A stretch of DNA of 64,000 bases from Alphaproteobacteria bacterium (GCA_028289425.1 JANQPL010000011.1:310001-374000), one strand, 5' to 3'. Shown: positions 16,660-24,707, counted from the first letter of the stretch. Program-made: numbers and translations. Notes: generated by a model not told the origin, from the letters alone.

Positions 16660-16787
16660 TTTGGGCGGACGACGACGCTTGGAAGGCTGACTTCATGGAC
16701 GTCTCGAAGCTCGACGAGGCGGCCATTGCCAAACTGCGCGCGTCCCACGAAGCCGTGCGCGCCACCGCGCGGGCGAAACAGGTTTAG
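16660..16787 (+). pseudogene. Copied 3' end of the GrdB-like selenoprotein gene
   Basis: These 128 bases align without gaps to 14892-15019, the last 41 codons and stop of the selenoprotein gene, with about 14 mismatches. Most mismatches are silent; only the first aligned partial codon, one Asp-to-Glu and the last residue (Leu to Val) change the protein. There is no start or upstream part. It is therefore the remnant of a paralogue that was under selection before truncation. With the parent gene it brackets the LuxR/cupin segment. Confidence 0.85.
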
Positions 16788-16792
16788 GGTCT

Positions 16793-17314
16793 TTAGTCGT
16801 GCCGGACTAAATTGTTGGCCGTATGATCGCCGGCGAGCCAGTTTGACAGTTCCTGGTGCGGATTTTTCTGTCGTTCCGCGATCAGCGATGCGGCTTTCGG
16901 GTTGTCGACGGTGAGTTCGACAATCAAGCCATCCGGATCCGTTAGATAAAGCGATGAGCAATAGCCGTGATCAAGAACCATCGCTTCGTGGCCGGCATCC
17001 TTGGCTTTCTGCGCCACACGATCCATCACATCTTGGGTCGCGTTGAGCGCCACATGGTAAAAGGCAGATGTGGGTTTTGCCTGTAAGTGAGTCTGAGCGG
17101 CGGCAGGATCGGCAAGCTGGAAAAAGGCCAAACTGCTGCCATCCTCTAGATCAAAAAAGGCATGACAATAGGCTTGATCGCCCTCTCCTTCGCACCAGGT
17201 GACCGAGAGGGGCAGTCCAATAACGTCTTCATAAAACTGTCGGGTGGCCTCCAAATCACTCGAAACGAAGGCATGATGATGCAATCGGCTGGGCCTCGGA
17301 TTTGTGGAGTTCAT
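16793..17314 (-). CDS. VOC-superfamily protein (glyoxalase/extradiol dioxygenase-like)
   Basis: This 173-residue protein has one glyoxalase/VOC pair of beta-alpha-beta modules: LHHHAFVSSDLEATRQFY at 11-28 opens the first, and GYCSSLYLTDPDGLIVEL closes the second. Likely metal ligands are a His at 12-14, a central His (FYHVAL) and the Glu of VEL. Its ATG overlaps the stop of the upstream TetR gene (ATGA), so the two are translationally coupled. It probably handles the compound that the TetR protein senses. The exact reaction cannot be read from the sequence. Confidence 0.75.
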   Translation of the reverse strand: MNSTNPRPSRLHHHAFVSSDLEATRQFYEDVIGLPLSVTWCEGEGDQAYCHAFFDLEDGSSLAFFQLADPAAAQTHLQAKPTSAFYHVALNATQDVMDRVAQKAKDAGHEAMVLDHGYCSSLYLTDPDGLIVELTVDNPKAASLIAERQKNPHQELSNWLAGDHTANNLVRHD

Positions 17315-17988
17315 GACGTTCCCTCTGAGTTTGCGGTTGCTTTCATAAAAATCGATTCCAACATGTCGATATGCTCATTGATGATTTGCTCATCATACGG
17401 ATCATGGCCGGTGACCTGCTTAAACTCTGTTCCAAAGGCGAAAATGGACGTCGCCGCGCCAATAAACAAATAATGCAAACGCGCGGGATCGCCGGCGATG
17501 AAGATCCCCGCCTTTTGTGCCCGCGCGATGAGGGTCAACGGGGCAAGCTCTGACGCGTTCAAGATGTTGTCGATGAACCAGTCCATCCTCTCCGGGCTGT
17601 AATTGGCTTGAAGCATGAACCGGTTGAGTGCTGGGCATTCCGCGCTGAACAAAACGAATTCGCGAAAGATCAGCCGCAGAAATTCTGCTTCCCGGACGCC
17701 TGCCAATCCTTTCGCCCGATCAGACAGGCGGCGTTCGAGTTGCCCTAGAACATGCCGTGCGGTGGCCTGCCACAGCATTTCCTTGCAGCCAAAATGATGC
17801 TGGATCAAACGGTGGTTGATCCCGGCCTGCTCGCCAATTCGGCGCAGGCTCGCCCCTTCATATCCATGATCGGCAAACTCCAGCAGAGCGGCTTCAAGGA
17901 TCGCGTCTTTCGTTTGAACCGTGCGTTGTTGCGTTTTGCGCCGGGTCTTCGTTTTCGTGCCGTTTTGTGCGAGCGCGCCCTGAGGCAT
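17311..17988 (-). CDS. TetR-family transcriptional regulator
   Basis: This 225-residue TetR regulator has a Lys/Arg-rich N-terminal tail, then a helix-turn-helix at about 25-70 (AILEAALLEFADHGYEGAS, then INHRLIQHHFG). The C-terminal domain binds an unknown ligand. A perfect 14-bp palindrome lies upstream at 18032-18045, between this gene and the divergent deacetylase gene, and is the likely operator. Self-repression and control of the VOC gene and of 18126-18959 are inferred from the layout. Confidence 0.8.
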   Translation of the reverse strand: MPQGALAQNGTKTKTRRKTQQRTVQTKDAILEAALLEFADHGYEGASLRRIGEQAGINHRLIQHHFGCKEMLWQATARHVLGQLERRLSDRAKGLAGVREAEFLRLIFREFVLFSAECPALNRFMLQANYSPERMDWFIDNILNASELAPLTLIARAQKAGIFIAGDPARLHYLFIGAATSIFAFGTEFKQVTGHDPYDEQIINEHIDMLESIFMKATANSEGTS

Positions 17989-18031
17989 AGCGGCTTCGGG
18001 CCTTCCATCAAATTTTCCGATTGCATTAAAT

Positions 18032-18045
18032 TACACGATCGTGTA
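18032..18045. promoter_or_regulatory. Perfect palindromic operator of the TetR/deacetylase divergon
   Basis: TACACGATCGTGTA is a perfect 14-bp palindrome between the divergent TetR and deacetylase genes. A related sequence (AGACAATCGTC, from 18064) may be a second, weaker site. Confidence 0.6.
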
Positions 18046-18125
18046 GATAAGTCAAAATAAATTAGACAATCGTCGAATTTTTGTCTTAGGACCAGCAGCA
18101 GGCAGATTGCGCACGGAGGTATCTG

Positions 18126-18959
18126 ATGCCTTGGGGACCACACGCAAAAAGGGGCGCCATCGCGCTCACCTTCGATAATTTCGGCGAGGCCTTTGATGTG
18201 CAGCAAGGAAAGTGGCCGGTGGATAAACCATTGGGCCAACATTACACGGCGGTGGAGGTTCTGCCGCGTCTGCTGGAAGTTTTGAGCGCCAACAGTGTGT
18301 CAGCAACCTTCTTTGTTGAAGCGTGGAATGCGGAAGCAAACCCCGCCTCTTTGCGGACCATGGTGGAGGCCGGGCACGAGGTCGCCTTGCACGGCTGGCA
18401 GCATGAATTCTGGTTCGCCCAGACCGATCAAGAGCGTGACAACATTCTCGAAAAATGTTTGGCGGCAACTTCGAAAATCGACATTACACCAGCAGGGTTC
18501 CGGCCACCTGGCGGTCTGTCGACGGATGATTCCACCCGTCTGCTGGGTGCCGCGGGATTGACCTATCATTCGCCTGCGGGCGACGAGGTTCTTGTCGCCG
18601 ATGGCATGACTTCTTTGCCTTTCCGATGGACCGATGTTGACGCCCTTTACCTAGAGCCGCAATTGGGGATCGTGCGCAAAGAACTCTATGGGGCCGAAGA
18701 CCTCAAAACGCTCACCGACTGGCAAGCCGTTCTGGATTGCGTCATTGAGGACGCACGCGATCAAAATCAGTGCCGTGTCCTGATTTTTCATCCCTACCTC
18801 ATGGGACAGTCCAAAGATCAGTTCGATGTTTTTCAGAATTTTCTGCAGCGCTTAGGCACCGCCAGCGACATATGGGTTGCGACCTGCCGAGAAATATCAA
18901 ACTGGGCGCAGCAGAACGCGGACGCGCTTCAGCTACAAGAACGCTCCGGCAATGCATGA
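18126..18959 (+). CDS. Polysaccharide deacetylase-family (CE4) protein
   Basis: This 277-residue NodB-homology protein shows TFDNF (15-19, Asp17), the metal pair HGWQH (His89, His93) and RPPGG (126-130). These are the CE4 metal and active-site motifs. There is no signal peptide, so it is cytoplasmic; in such proteins the fold often hydrolyses small amides (allantoinase or formamide-type) rather than chitin. ACGGAGG precedes the ATG. Its divergence from a TetR/VOC pair suggests a small inducible catabolic unit. Confidence 0.8.
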   Translation: MPWGPHAKRGAIALTFDNFGEAFDVQQGKWPVDKPLGQHYTAVEVLPRLLEVLSANSVSATFFVEAWNAEANPASLRTMVEAGHEVALHGWQHEFWFAQTDQERDNILEKCLAATSKIDITPAGFRPPGGLSTDDSTRLLGAAGLTYHSPAGDEVLVADGMTSLPFRWTDVDALYLEPQLGIVRKELYGAEDLKTLTDWQAVLDCVIEDARDQNQCRVLIFHPYLMGQSKDQFDVFQNFLQRLGTASDIWVATCREISNWAQQNADALQLQERSGNA

Positions 18960-18967
18960 TTAAGACG

Positions 18968-19113
18968 ATGAACAAGAACTCGAGCAGGCGGGTGATTATC
19001 ATTGGCGGCGGCTGCCTGGCCACTCAAATGTCTTTGCCTTGGGCGACGCTGCAAGCGCGGGCGAGGCCATGACCATCGTTGCGATTGCCCGGCAAGCCCC
19101 TTGGCTCGCTTGA
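18968..19113 (+). pseudogene. Collapsed FAD/NAD-dependent oxidoreductase (internal deletion)
   Basis: From ATG 18968 the sequence encodes SSRRVIIIGGG, the N-terminal FAD-binding motif of a NADH:quinone/AIF-type flavoprotein. Within a few codons, in a shifted frame, it continues as HSNVFALGDAASAGEAM and TIVAIARQAPWLA, the C-terminal FAD-contacting motif of the same family, and stops at TGA 19111-19113. About 280 codons between the two motifs are missing, so only the ends of the gene remain. It lies right behind the deacetylase gene and may have been part of its operon. Confidence 0.7.
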
Positions 19114-19185
19114 CGAATGTCGCTTTTGGGCAGAAGCCGGCCACAAGTTACATGCGACAGTCAGCCGAACCACGCCCTCAAATCT

Positions 19186-19220
19186 CTAATGTCTGATGTT
19201 GAAGCCTAAGCAGACATTAG
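19186..19220. terminator. Inverted repeat with 10-bp arms
   Basis: CTAATGTCTG (19186-19195) and CAGACATTAG (19211-19220) are perfect arms around 15 nt. It lies in the 283-bp gap before the next gene, which otherwise shows nothing clear. It could terminate the upstream unit or be a protein-binding site; no T-run follows. Confidence 0.35.
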
Positions 19221-19396
19221 GGAGAACCCCCCGCTGATAAGATATCTGCTCCCCATCGAAAATCATTATGCTGCGCGCCAATAGATCGCCTGTCTGAATT
19301 TTCTGTCCACAATCAGGTATTGTTTCTGTCTCACCGACATATCCTGGGTTGAAAACACTTTAGCCGGAGTTATGCTAAAAGAAATGGAGGCGTCGC

Positions 19397-20491
19397 ATGG
19401 CATTCTATAAAGACCTGAGGAACAAAGACCGATATCCGGAAGGGAGCAATAAGCCTGGACAGTCAGGCTGGATCGCAAAACACCTGAAGGACCTTAGGGG
19501 TCAACTCAAAGATGAGATAAGAGGCCAACGGCAGCCAAACTCATTGATCATTGGGTCTTGGAATATCAAACACTTCGATGGAGGGCGCCCGCGTCTTCCC
19601 GAGAGCTTTCACTATATTACCGAGATTATCGATCATTTCGACATCTGCGCTCTGCAAGAGGTCAAAAATCTTTGGGCCGTCGAAAGGCTATCGCGGCTGC
19701 TTGGTCCGAATTGGGACTTCTTCATCAATGATAGTTCCGATGTCGGGCGCGGCAATCATGAACGCATGGCATTCCTGTACAACACCAATAAGGTTCGCTT
19801 CCGGAGTTTGATCGGCGAGCTGGGGTTTGATCAACGCGACTTGACCGGTGATGAGCCGATTTCGCGCGCGCCCTTCTTCGCAAGCTTTCAGGCGGGGTGG
19901 TTTCGTTTCACGTTATGTTCGGCGCACATCGCGGCAAAGGATCAGGCAGGGCTTCCTTCGAGGGCAGAAGAAATCGGACTGATTGCGAAAGAGCTTTCCG
20001 ATCGGGCCAAGAAAGAAGAAGAGGTTTATGTTTTTCTAGGTGATATGAATACTGATGATCGTGAGCATCCCGCGTTTAAAGCGTTGGAGGCAAATGGATT
20101 CTCGGTTCCCCATTTCCCACCGACCAATTCCACCGGCGAAAAATATTTTGATCTGATCGCATTCGCCGGTCCGGAAAACATATCAAATCGATTGAAGTTC
20201 AACGTGGTCGATTATCACAAATCTGTTTTCACCGACGCCGAAAAATCAGATTACGAGCCGTTGTCCAAAGCGATGAAGGATCGTCCCTCACGAGAGTATT
20301 CTGATTATTGGAAATTTCATCACGATAGCTATGCCGCCATAGAAAGCGGCAATTTGGGTGATGGCTACGCCGATTGGGACTCCGAATATTCGAGCTGGCG
20401 CACCAACGAAATGAGCGATCATTTGCCTGTATGGATTGAGCTCAGAACGGACTATTCAGACGAATATCTTGATCGCTTTATCTCAACTTAG
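19397..20491 (+). CDS. Endonuclease/exonuclease/phosphatase (DNase I-like) family protein
   Basis: This 364-residue protein has the DNase I-like metallophosphoesterase order: SWNIKHF (Asn56), LQEV (Glu88), NHERMAFLY near 120-128, SAHIAA (His177), GDMNTD (Asp216, Asn218) and SDHLPV (Asp341, His342). All catalytic residues appear present. There is no signal peptide, so it is likely cytoplasmic, acting on nucleic acid or a phosphoester. GGAGG precedes the ATG. Lower GC and many Ser/Lys/Asn codons relative to flanks point to acquisition. No toxin-immunity or restriction partner is recognised next to it. Confidence 0.8.
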   Translation: MAFYKDLRNKDRYPEGSNKPGQSGWIAKHLKDLRGQLKDEIRGQRQPNSLIIGSWNIKHFDGGRPRLPESFHYITEIIDHFDICALQEVKNLWAVERLSRLLGPNWDFFINDSSDVGRGNHERMAFLYNTNKVRFRSLIGELGFDQRDLTGDEPISRAPFFASFQAGWFRFTLCSAHIAAKDQAGLPSRAEEIGLIAKELSDRAKKEEEVYVFLGDMNTDDREHPAFKALEANGFSVPHFPPTNSTGEKYFDLIAFAGPENISNRLKFNVVDYHKSVFTDAEKSDYEPLSKAMKDRPSREYSDYWKFHHDSYAAIESGNLGDGYADWDSEYSSWRTNEMSDHLPVWIELRTDYSDEYLDRFIST

Positions 20492-20712
20492 AGCATTTCC
20501 GAGTCCACTCTACAGCCGCAAACTCGCAGAACGAAACGGATCTCGTCGCCGGTCCGCATTTGATATGCCGACTGAAAGTTCAATGCTCTTTGGATAGATT
20601 TCTGAGGAAAGCGTTGACGAATGCGATCGGGCGATTTGATTGGAGACCGTAAAGGAAACGGCGAACGCCTTTCGGCGACCGACCATCATCCGCCAAGCAG
20701 TACCGTTGAAGA

Positions 20713-20985
20713 TTATATCTTTTCGGTTTCTTTAGGCACCGAGACACGACGGGGCTTGGATTCGGCTTTGGGCTTGGGAAGGAGCCGGAAGCGTGTCTGG
20801 CACCAGGCGAACTCGACACCCACATCCAGCAAGGCATCGGACCGTCCGCACGGGCACGCAAATTCCATGACGTCCAAGACCCGATAGGTCTCTCCAGCGA
20901 CGAGCGGCACGGGCTCTCCCGTCATGTGGTTCGGGGCCACATTCACGCAGAGAACCAGATCACCACGACCGACGGCATAGCTCAT
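20713..20985 (-). CDS. Small hypothetical protein with CPCG motif
   Basis: This 90-residue protein begins MSYAVGRGDLVLCVN, followed by LVAGETYRVLDVMEF, the spacing of a small beta-barrel (SH3-like) fold. A Cys-Pro-Cys-Gly motif at about 44-47 and Cys62 could bind a metal. The tail is Lys/Arg/Glu-rich. No homologue is recognised with confidence. No clear ribosome site is seen before ATG 20985. The 220 bp downstream (20492-20712) hold nothing recognisable. Confidence 0.5.
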   Translation of the reverse strand: MSYAVGRGDLVLCVNVAPNHMTGEPVPLVAGETYRVLDVMEFACPCGRSDALLDVGVEFAWCQTRFRLLPKPKAESKPRRVSVPKETEKI

Positions 20986-21115
20986 AGCGTCAATGTTTTA
21001 TCACAAAGGGTGCGCTCGGCCTACACGCCCGATTATTGAGGTTCCTTGCCAAAATGAGACGGGACCGGCTGAGATGAGGCATGTACGTTTTGGGGCCAAC
21101 GTAGCCGCTTACCCC

Positions 21116-21142
21116 AGAGCAAGTCTGACCCAGATTTGCTCT
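21116..21142 (-). terminator. 12-bp hairpin after the leftward membrane-protein gene
   Basis: AGAGCAAGTCTG (21116-21127) pairs with CAGATTTGCTCT (21131-21142) with one wobble and loop ACC. It lies 7 bp past the stop of the gene at 21149-21661. Confidence 0.5.
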
Positions 21143-21148
21143 AGACAA

Positions 21149-21661
21149 CTATTTCTTCCAATCTTCCGGGGCAAAGAACGGGGCAATCTCAAACATGGAT
21201 TTCGCCTTGCCAGTCTTCATGTACCGATCCAAGCTCTCTACATATGATTTAGCAAATAGGTGACGCGCCTCTGACCACCATACGGCGCCTCCAGGTGTGC
21301 TCAATAGCGCTGCCATGTCATGTTCCCATGCATCTTGCAGTTCTTTCTCGATCAGACCTGCCTCATAATCTTTGAAGATCGACTGAGCCTGATGGATCAA
21401 CGGATGAATTGTGCAATGAAAGTGAAACTGTTCGTCGCGAGACAGAGAGTCAAAGAAGGCTAAGCCTCGGGTATGGATTTGGCGATTCTCTTCAGACAAT
21501 AGATCCTGAAAGTATGAGTACGAATTAGCAGCATCGCGATTGCTTTCAGCTTTCGCGACTTTTGCAGCGTGATTGACTTCACGCGCTAAGTACAACAGCG
21601 ACAATACGACAGCGATTGTTCCCACTATCTGAGCGATCGCGGCCCATTCCATCCAATCCAT
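21149..21661 (-). CDS. Hypothetical single-pass membrane protein
   Basis: This 170-residue protein has one N-terminal membrane segment (IAQIVGTIAVVLSLLYLAREV, about 8-28) followed by a helical cytoplasmic domain rich in Glu, His and aromatic residues. It resembles small orphan membrane proteins common in proteobacteria that pair this anchor with an all-helical domain. No function is assigned. GGAGGGAACG precedes the ATG, a strong translation signal. A hairpin terminator follows. It shares the AT-richer composition of the 19-21.7 kb segment. Confidence 0.6.
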   Translation of the reverse strand: MDWMEWAAIAQIVGTIAVVLSLLYLAREVNHAAKVAKAESNRDAANSYSYFQDLLSEENRQIHTRGLAFFDSLSRDEQFHFHCTIHPLIHQAQSIFKDYEAGLIEKELQDAWEHDMAALLSTPGGAVWWSEARHLFAKSYVESLDRYMKTGKAKSMFEIAPFFAPEDWKK

Positions 21662-21760
21662 CGTTCCCTCCCGACTTGCCGTATTGAAGGTCTATCGAAA
21701 TCCGGACCGGACAGACAGAAGAATCTTAATTTGAGCGTTTTGTTGTCCTGGTGGACCGCT

Positions 21761-22231
21761 CTAATCTCCTTCGAACGCCGCTTCCAGGGCGGCGATGTCG
21801 ATCTTGCGCATCTTCAACATGGCGTCGCGGGCCCGGGCGGCGGCGGTTGCGTCATTGTGATTGATCAATTCGACCATGCGTTTCGGAACGATCTGCCAGG
21901 AGACGCCATATCTATCCTTGAGCCATCCGCACATGCTTTCCGTGCCGCCATCGGCGGTGAGCTTGTGCCACAGGCCGTCTGTCTCCGCCTGATTTTCCGT
22001 AAGTACACTGATCGATGCGGCTTCGGTGAGCTCATACATGGGCCCGCCATTGAGGATCATCATCGGCGCGCCGGCAAGGGTGAATTCCACCACCAACGGG
22101 TCTTCCTCATGGGCCGCAAATTCCTGATCGATCCGGCTGTCGGGCAAAAGGGACACATAGAACTCCGCCGCCTCCCGGCCCTTGCCATCGAACCAAAGAC
22201 AGGTACGTACTTTCTGCTGCATTCCCGGCAT
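21761..22231 (-). CDS. VOC/PhnB-like glyoxalase-fold protein
   Basis: This 156-residue protein of the PhnB-like VOC group has VRTCLWFDGKGREAAEFYVS near the start, FTLAGAPMMILNGGP in the middle and CGWLKDRYGVSWQIVP late, all hallmarks of the family once annotated as 3-demethylubiquinone methyltransferase-like. The enzymatic role is unproven. The frame extends further upstream, but ATG 22231 is chosen because AAGAGGAG precedes it and the family begins there. It is divergent from the selenocysteine glutathione peroxidase with 123 bp between starts, so a shared promoter region is possible. Confidence 0.75.
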   Translation of the reverse strand: MPGMQQKVRTCLWFDGKGREAAEFYVSLLPDSRIDQEFAAHEEDPLVVEFTLAGAPMMILNGGPMYELTEAASISVLTENQAETDGLWHKLTADGGTESMCGWLKDRYGVSWQIVPKRMVELINHNDATAAARARDAMLKMRKIDIAALEAAFEGD

Positions 22232-22354
22232 GGCATGGCTCCTCTTGGTCAATGTCGGCGCCTCCATCGGGACGGCGCCCGCTCTCAAATTCTGCTGGCC
22301 TCCGGTGATCGAAGTCCCGTACACTGCCGCCATTGACAATGAGAGTGCAACCTA

Positions 22355-22825
22355 ATGAACATTCATGATCTTACCATGACCGGCATTTCCGGCGAGGATA
22401 TCAGCTTTGCTGATTTCCGCGACGAGGCAATGCTGATCGTCAATCTTGCCAGCCAATGAGGCCTCACGCCTCAGTACACAGGTCTGTGTACCCTCCAATC
22501 GGAAAATAACGGTCTCACGGTTCTCGGTTTTCCATGCAACCAATTCGGCGCGCAGGAACCGGGCACCAATGAAGAAATTCTTGAGTTCGCCACCTCCAAA
22601 TACAACGTCAACTTCCCAATGTTCGCCAAGATTGAGGTGAACGGGTCGAACGCGGCGGATTTGTATAAGTGGCTTAAGTCTCAAGCGCCCAACGATGATG
22701 GGTCCGAAGACATTCCTTGGAACTTCACCAAATTCCTGGTGAACAAGGACGGCCAAGTGGTGAAGCGCTTCAACCCGCAGGCAACCCCCGAAGAGGTGGG
22801 CGCCCAGTTGGGTGGGTTGCTTTAA
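22355..22825 (+). CDS. Selenocysteine glutathione peroxidase (in-frame UGA, Sec35)
   Basis: Read through TGA 22457-22459, this is a full-length 156-residue glutathione peroxidase. The UGA falls in NLASQ-U-GLTPQY, exactly the peroxidatic position. The other catalytic residues are in place: FPCNQFGAQEPGTNEE (Gln67) and PWNFTKFLVNKDG (Trp122, Asn123). The enzyme reduces hydroperoxides with thiols; most bacterial members use Cys here. A near-ideal SECIS hairpin follows the UGA. The start ATG 22355 has GAGAGTG upstream. Taken as a stop, the UGA would leave a useless 34-residue peptide, while the downstream part keeps clean family conservation. Confidence 0.93.
22457..22493 (+). promoter_or_regulatory. 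SECIS element of the glutathione peroxidase gene
   Basis: Starting at the UGA, GTACAC (22474-22479) pairs with GTGTAC (22486-22491) around loop AGGTCT. GGU is 22-24 nt after the UGA. The loop AGGUCU is also the apical loop of the E. coli fdhF SECIS. The stem lies inside coding sequence, as bacterial SECIS elements do, and can extend to 8 bp by A-U/G-C pairing into the loop. Confidence 0.85.
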
Positions 22826-22834
22826 AAAAAACAC

Positions 22835-22950
22835 CGCTCATCCCGGCCGCGCTGCAAGCGTGAGCCGGGATCTTTGAATGAGACGAGCAAGATCCCCGCG
22901 GGAGTTTATGCTCGCGCCGGCCGGAGGCCAGGCACGGGCGCTGGGACGAC
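22835..22950. repeat. Two dispersed palindromic repeats (families C and A)
   Basis: At 22835-22873 an element beginning CGCTCATCCCGGCCGCGC and ending GAGCCGGGATCT recurs at 29776-29814. At 22891-22950 lies an inverted copy of the element also found at 27744 and 28624 (GAGTTTATGCTCGCG, then GGCC/GGCC arms). Both are noncoding hairpin-forming repeats of the kind scattered in GC-rich alphaproteobacteria. Confidence 0.7.
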
Positions 22951-22990
22951 AACTTGGCGTCTAGGCGACCCGATAACGCAAATCTGCAGC

Positions 22991-23746
22991 CTAACCCACC
23001 AGCTTGCGCACTTGGTCGAGCGGCGGGATGCCCGGCAGCGGCAGGATGACCGCATCGTCAAAACCTGCCTCCGCATACTGATCAAGATCGACCTTTAGTT
23101 TGCCCAGATCCGTCTCGCCGCTCACATTGATGGTGGTGACGATGGCCCGCTTGCCGCCCGCCGCGCGGTATTCAGGCGCCACGGCGCACACTTCGTCGGG
23201 CGTGCGGTGCATGCCCGAGGCGATCCAACCATCGAATTCCTTCGCGGCGCGGGCAACGCCCTTGCCCCAGGTGCCGTAGACCATTTTCGGCCCGCCCTGC
23301 ACGGCCGGCCAGGGTTTGTGGTTCGACCCGCCCGTGCCGCCGGTCTCGAAGATTTCCCGCAAGGTGGCAAGCGTTTCATTGAACGCCTTGAAGCGGCCCG
23401 GATAATCCCGTCCGTAGGCGTCGTAATCCGCCTGGGTCGAGCCCGCGCCCACACCGAGGATCAACCGGTCGCCGCACATTTGGTGCAGCGTGAAAATGCG
23501 GTGCGCCAATTCCATAGGATGGTAAAGGGGCAGCTGCAAAATGCCGGTGCCAAGCTCCACCTTGTCCGACAGGTTGGCGGCGACAGCGAGCGCCATCAAG
23601 GGATCCGACATCAAAAAGCCGCGGCCGATGGCTTGGGCCGACCAGATGCTGTCAAAGCCCGCGCCCACATAAGCGTGCACTTGTTCCGTCAAAGCGTTCG
23701 TGTTCGCCCCGTCCAGGATCGGTCCGAACAAAATGCCCATGCGCAT
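22991..23746 (-). CDS. Luciferase-like (LLM class) flavin-dependent oxidoreductase
   Basis: This 251-residue protein belongs to the bacterial-luciferase-like family (FMN or F420 dependent). Visible features are the first strand MRMGILFGP, the segment SDKVELGTGILQLPLYHPMELAHRI, and RLILGVGAGSTQADYDAYG. The family performs monooxygenation or hydride transfer on ketones, alkanes or cofactors; substrate unknown. It is short for the family (usually 300 or more). It is divergent from an SDR/decarboxylase-like/LLM series, so it probably belongs to the same catabolic theme. Confidence 0.8.
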   Translation of the reverse strand: MRMGILFGPILDGANTNALTEQVHAYVGAGFDSIWSAQAIGRGFLMSDPLMALAVAANLSDKVELGTGILQLPLYHPMELAHRIFTLHQMCGDRLILGVGAGSTQADYDAYGRDYPGRFKAFNETLATLREIFETGGTGGSNHKPWPAVQGGPKMVYGTWGKGVARAAKEFDGWIASGMHRTPDEVCAVAPEYRAAGGKRAIVTTINVSGETDLGKLKVDLDQYAEAGFDDAVILPLPGIPPLDQVRKLVG

Positions 23747-23918
23747 GAGTATACCTCTTTTCGTTTTCTGTCCCCGCGCCTCCGCGACGGATCAGTGTAC
23801 CAAGTTTGGCGCGCTCGCGGCACACAGCCCCTTTTGTTTCACATATGCGATTGATCGTCCGCTCGTACCGCATGGGGCGCCTTCAATGGCGTAAGATCGA
23901 AATGCGCAAGGGAGGCAC

Positions 23919-24707
23919 ATGATGACCGATACAGACGGGCTCGACGGTAAAGTGGCCATCGTCACCGGCGGCGGGGCGGCGGGCGACGGCATCGGCAATG
24001 GCCGGGCGGCGGCGATCTTACTCGCCCGCGCCGGGGCCAAGGTGGTGGTGGTCGACCGCTTGGCCGACACCGCGCAAGTCACGGTGGACATGATCGCCGA
24101 AGAAGGCGGCACGGCAATTGCGGTCGACGGCGATGTAACGTCGGAAGCGACCTGCAAACACATCGTCACATCGGCGGTCGATGCCTATGGCGGCGTCGAC
24201 CTGCTGGACAATAATGTGGGCGTGGGCAGCCTCGGCTCCGTGGTGGACGAAGACCCGGAACAATGGGACCGGGTCATGCGCATCAATGTGAATTCCATGT
24301 TCCTCATGTCGAAATACGCCATTCCGGAAATGGTGAAGCGCGGCGGCGGCGCGATCGTGAACGTGTCGTCCATCTCGGCCCTGCGGCCGCGCGGGCTCAC
24401 GGCCTATTCCACGTCCAAGGGCGCGGTGATCGCGCTCACCCGTGCCATGGCGGTCGATCACGCAGACCAGAACATTCGCGTGAACTGCATCGCCCCCGGC
24501 CCGGTGTTCACACCATTGGTCGCCGCCGCAGGCATAACGGATGAAGACAGGGAGCGGCGCCGCAAAGCCTCGCCCCTGGGCATTGAAGGCACCGGCTGGG
24601 ATGTGGGGAATGCGGTCATTTTCATGCTGTCCGACAACGCCCGCTACATCACCGGCCAAACCCTTGTGGTGGATGGGGGCGTCACCTTGAGCGCCGCTGC
24701 CCGCTAG
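23919..24707 (+). CDS. Short-chain dehydrogenase/reductase
   Basis: This 262-residue SDR has TGGGAAGDGIG (16-26), a longer than usual glycine loop, Asp46 after VVVV (NAD preference), NNVG (98-101), the catalytic serine at 150-151 and YSTSK (Tyr163, Lys167). GGGAGGCAC precedes ATG 23919; ATG 23922 is an alternative. It ends with the FabG-type TGQTLVVDGG. It is first in a rightward run with a carboxymuconolactone-decarboxylase-like gene 18 bp on and an LLM oxidoreductase beyond that. The substrate is likely a cyclic or secondary alcohol, by context only. Confidence 0.85.
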   Translation: MMTDTDGLDGKVAIVTGGGAAGDGIGNGRAAAILLARAGAKVVVVDRLADTAQVTVDMIAEEGGTAIAVDGDVTSEATCKHIVTSAVDAYGGVDLLDNNVGVGSLGSVVDEDPEQWDRVMRINVNSMFLMSKYAIPEMVKRGGGAIVNVSSISALRPRGLTAYSTSKGAVIALTRAMAVDHADQNIRVNCIAPGPVFTPLVAAAGITDEDRERRRKASPLGIEGTGWDVGNAVIFMLSDNARYITGQTLVVDGGVTLSAAAR

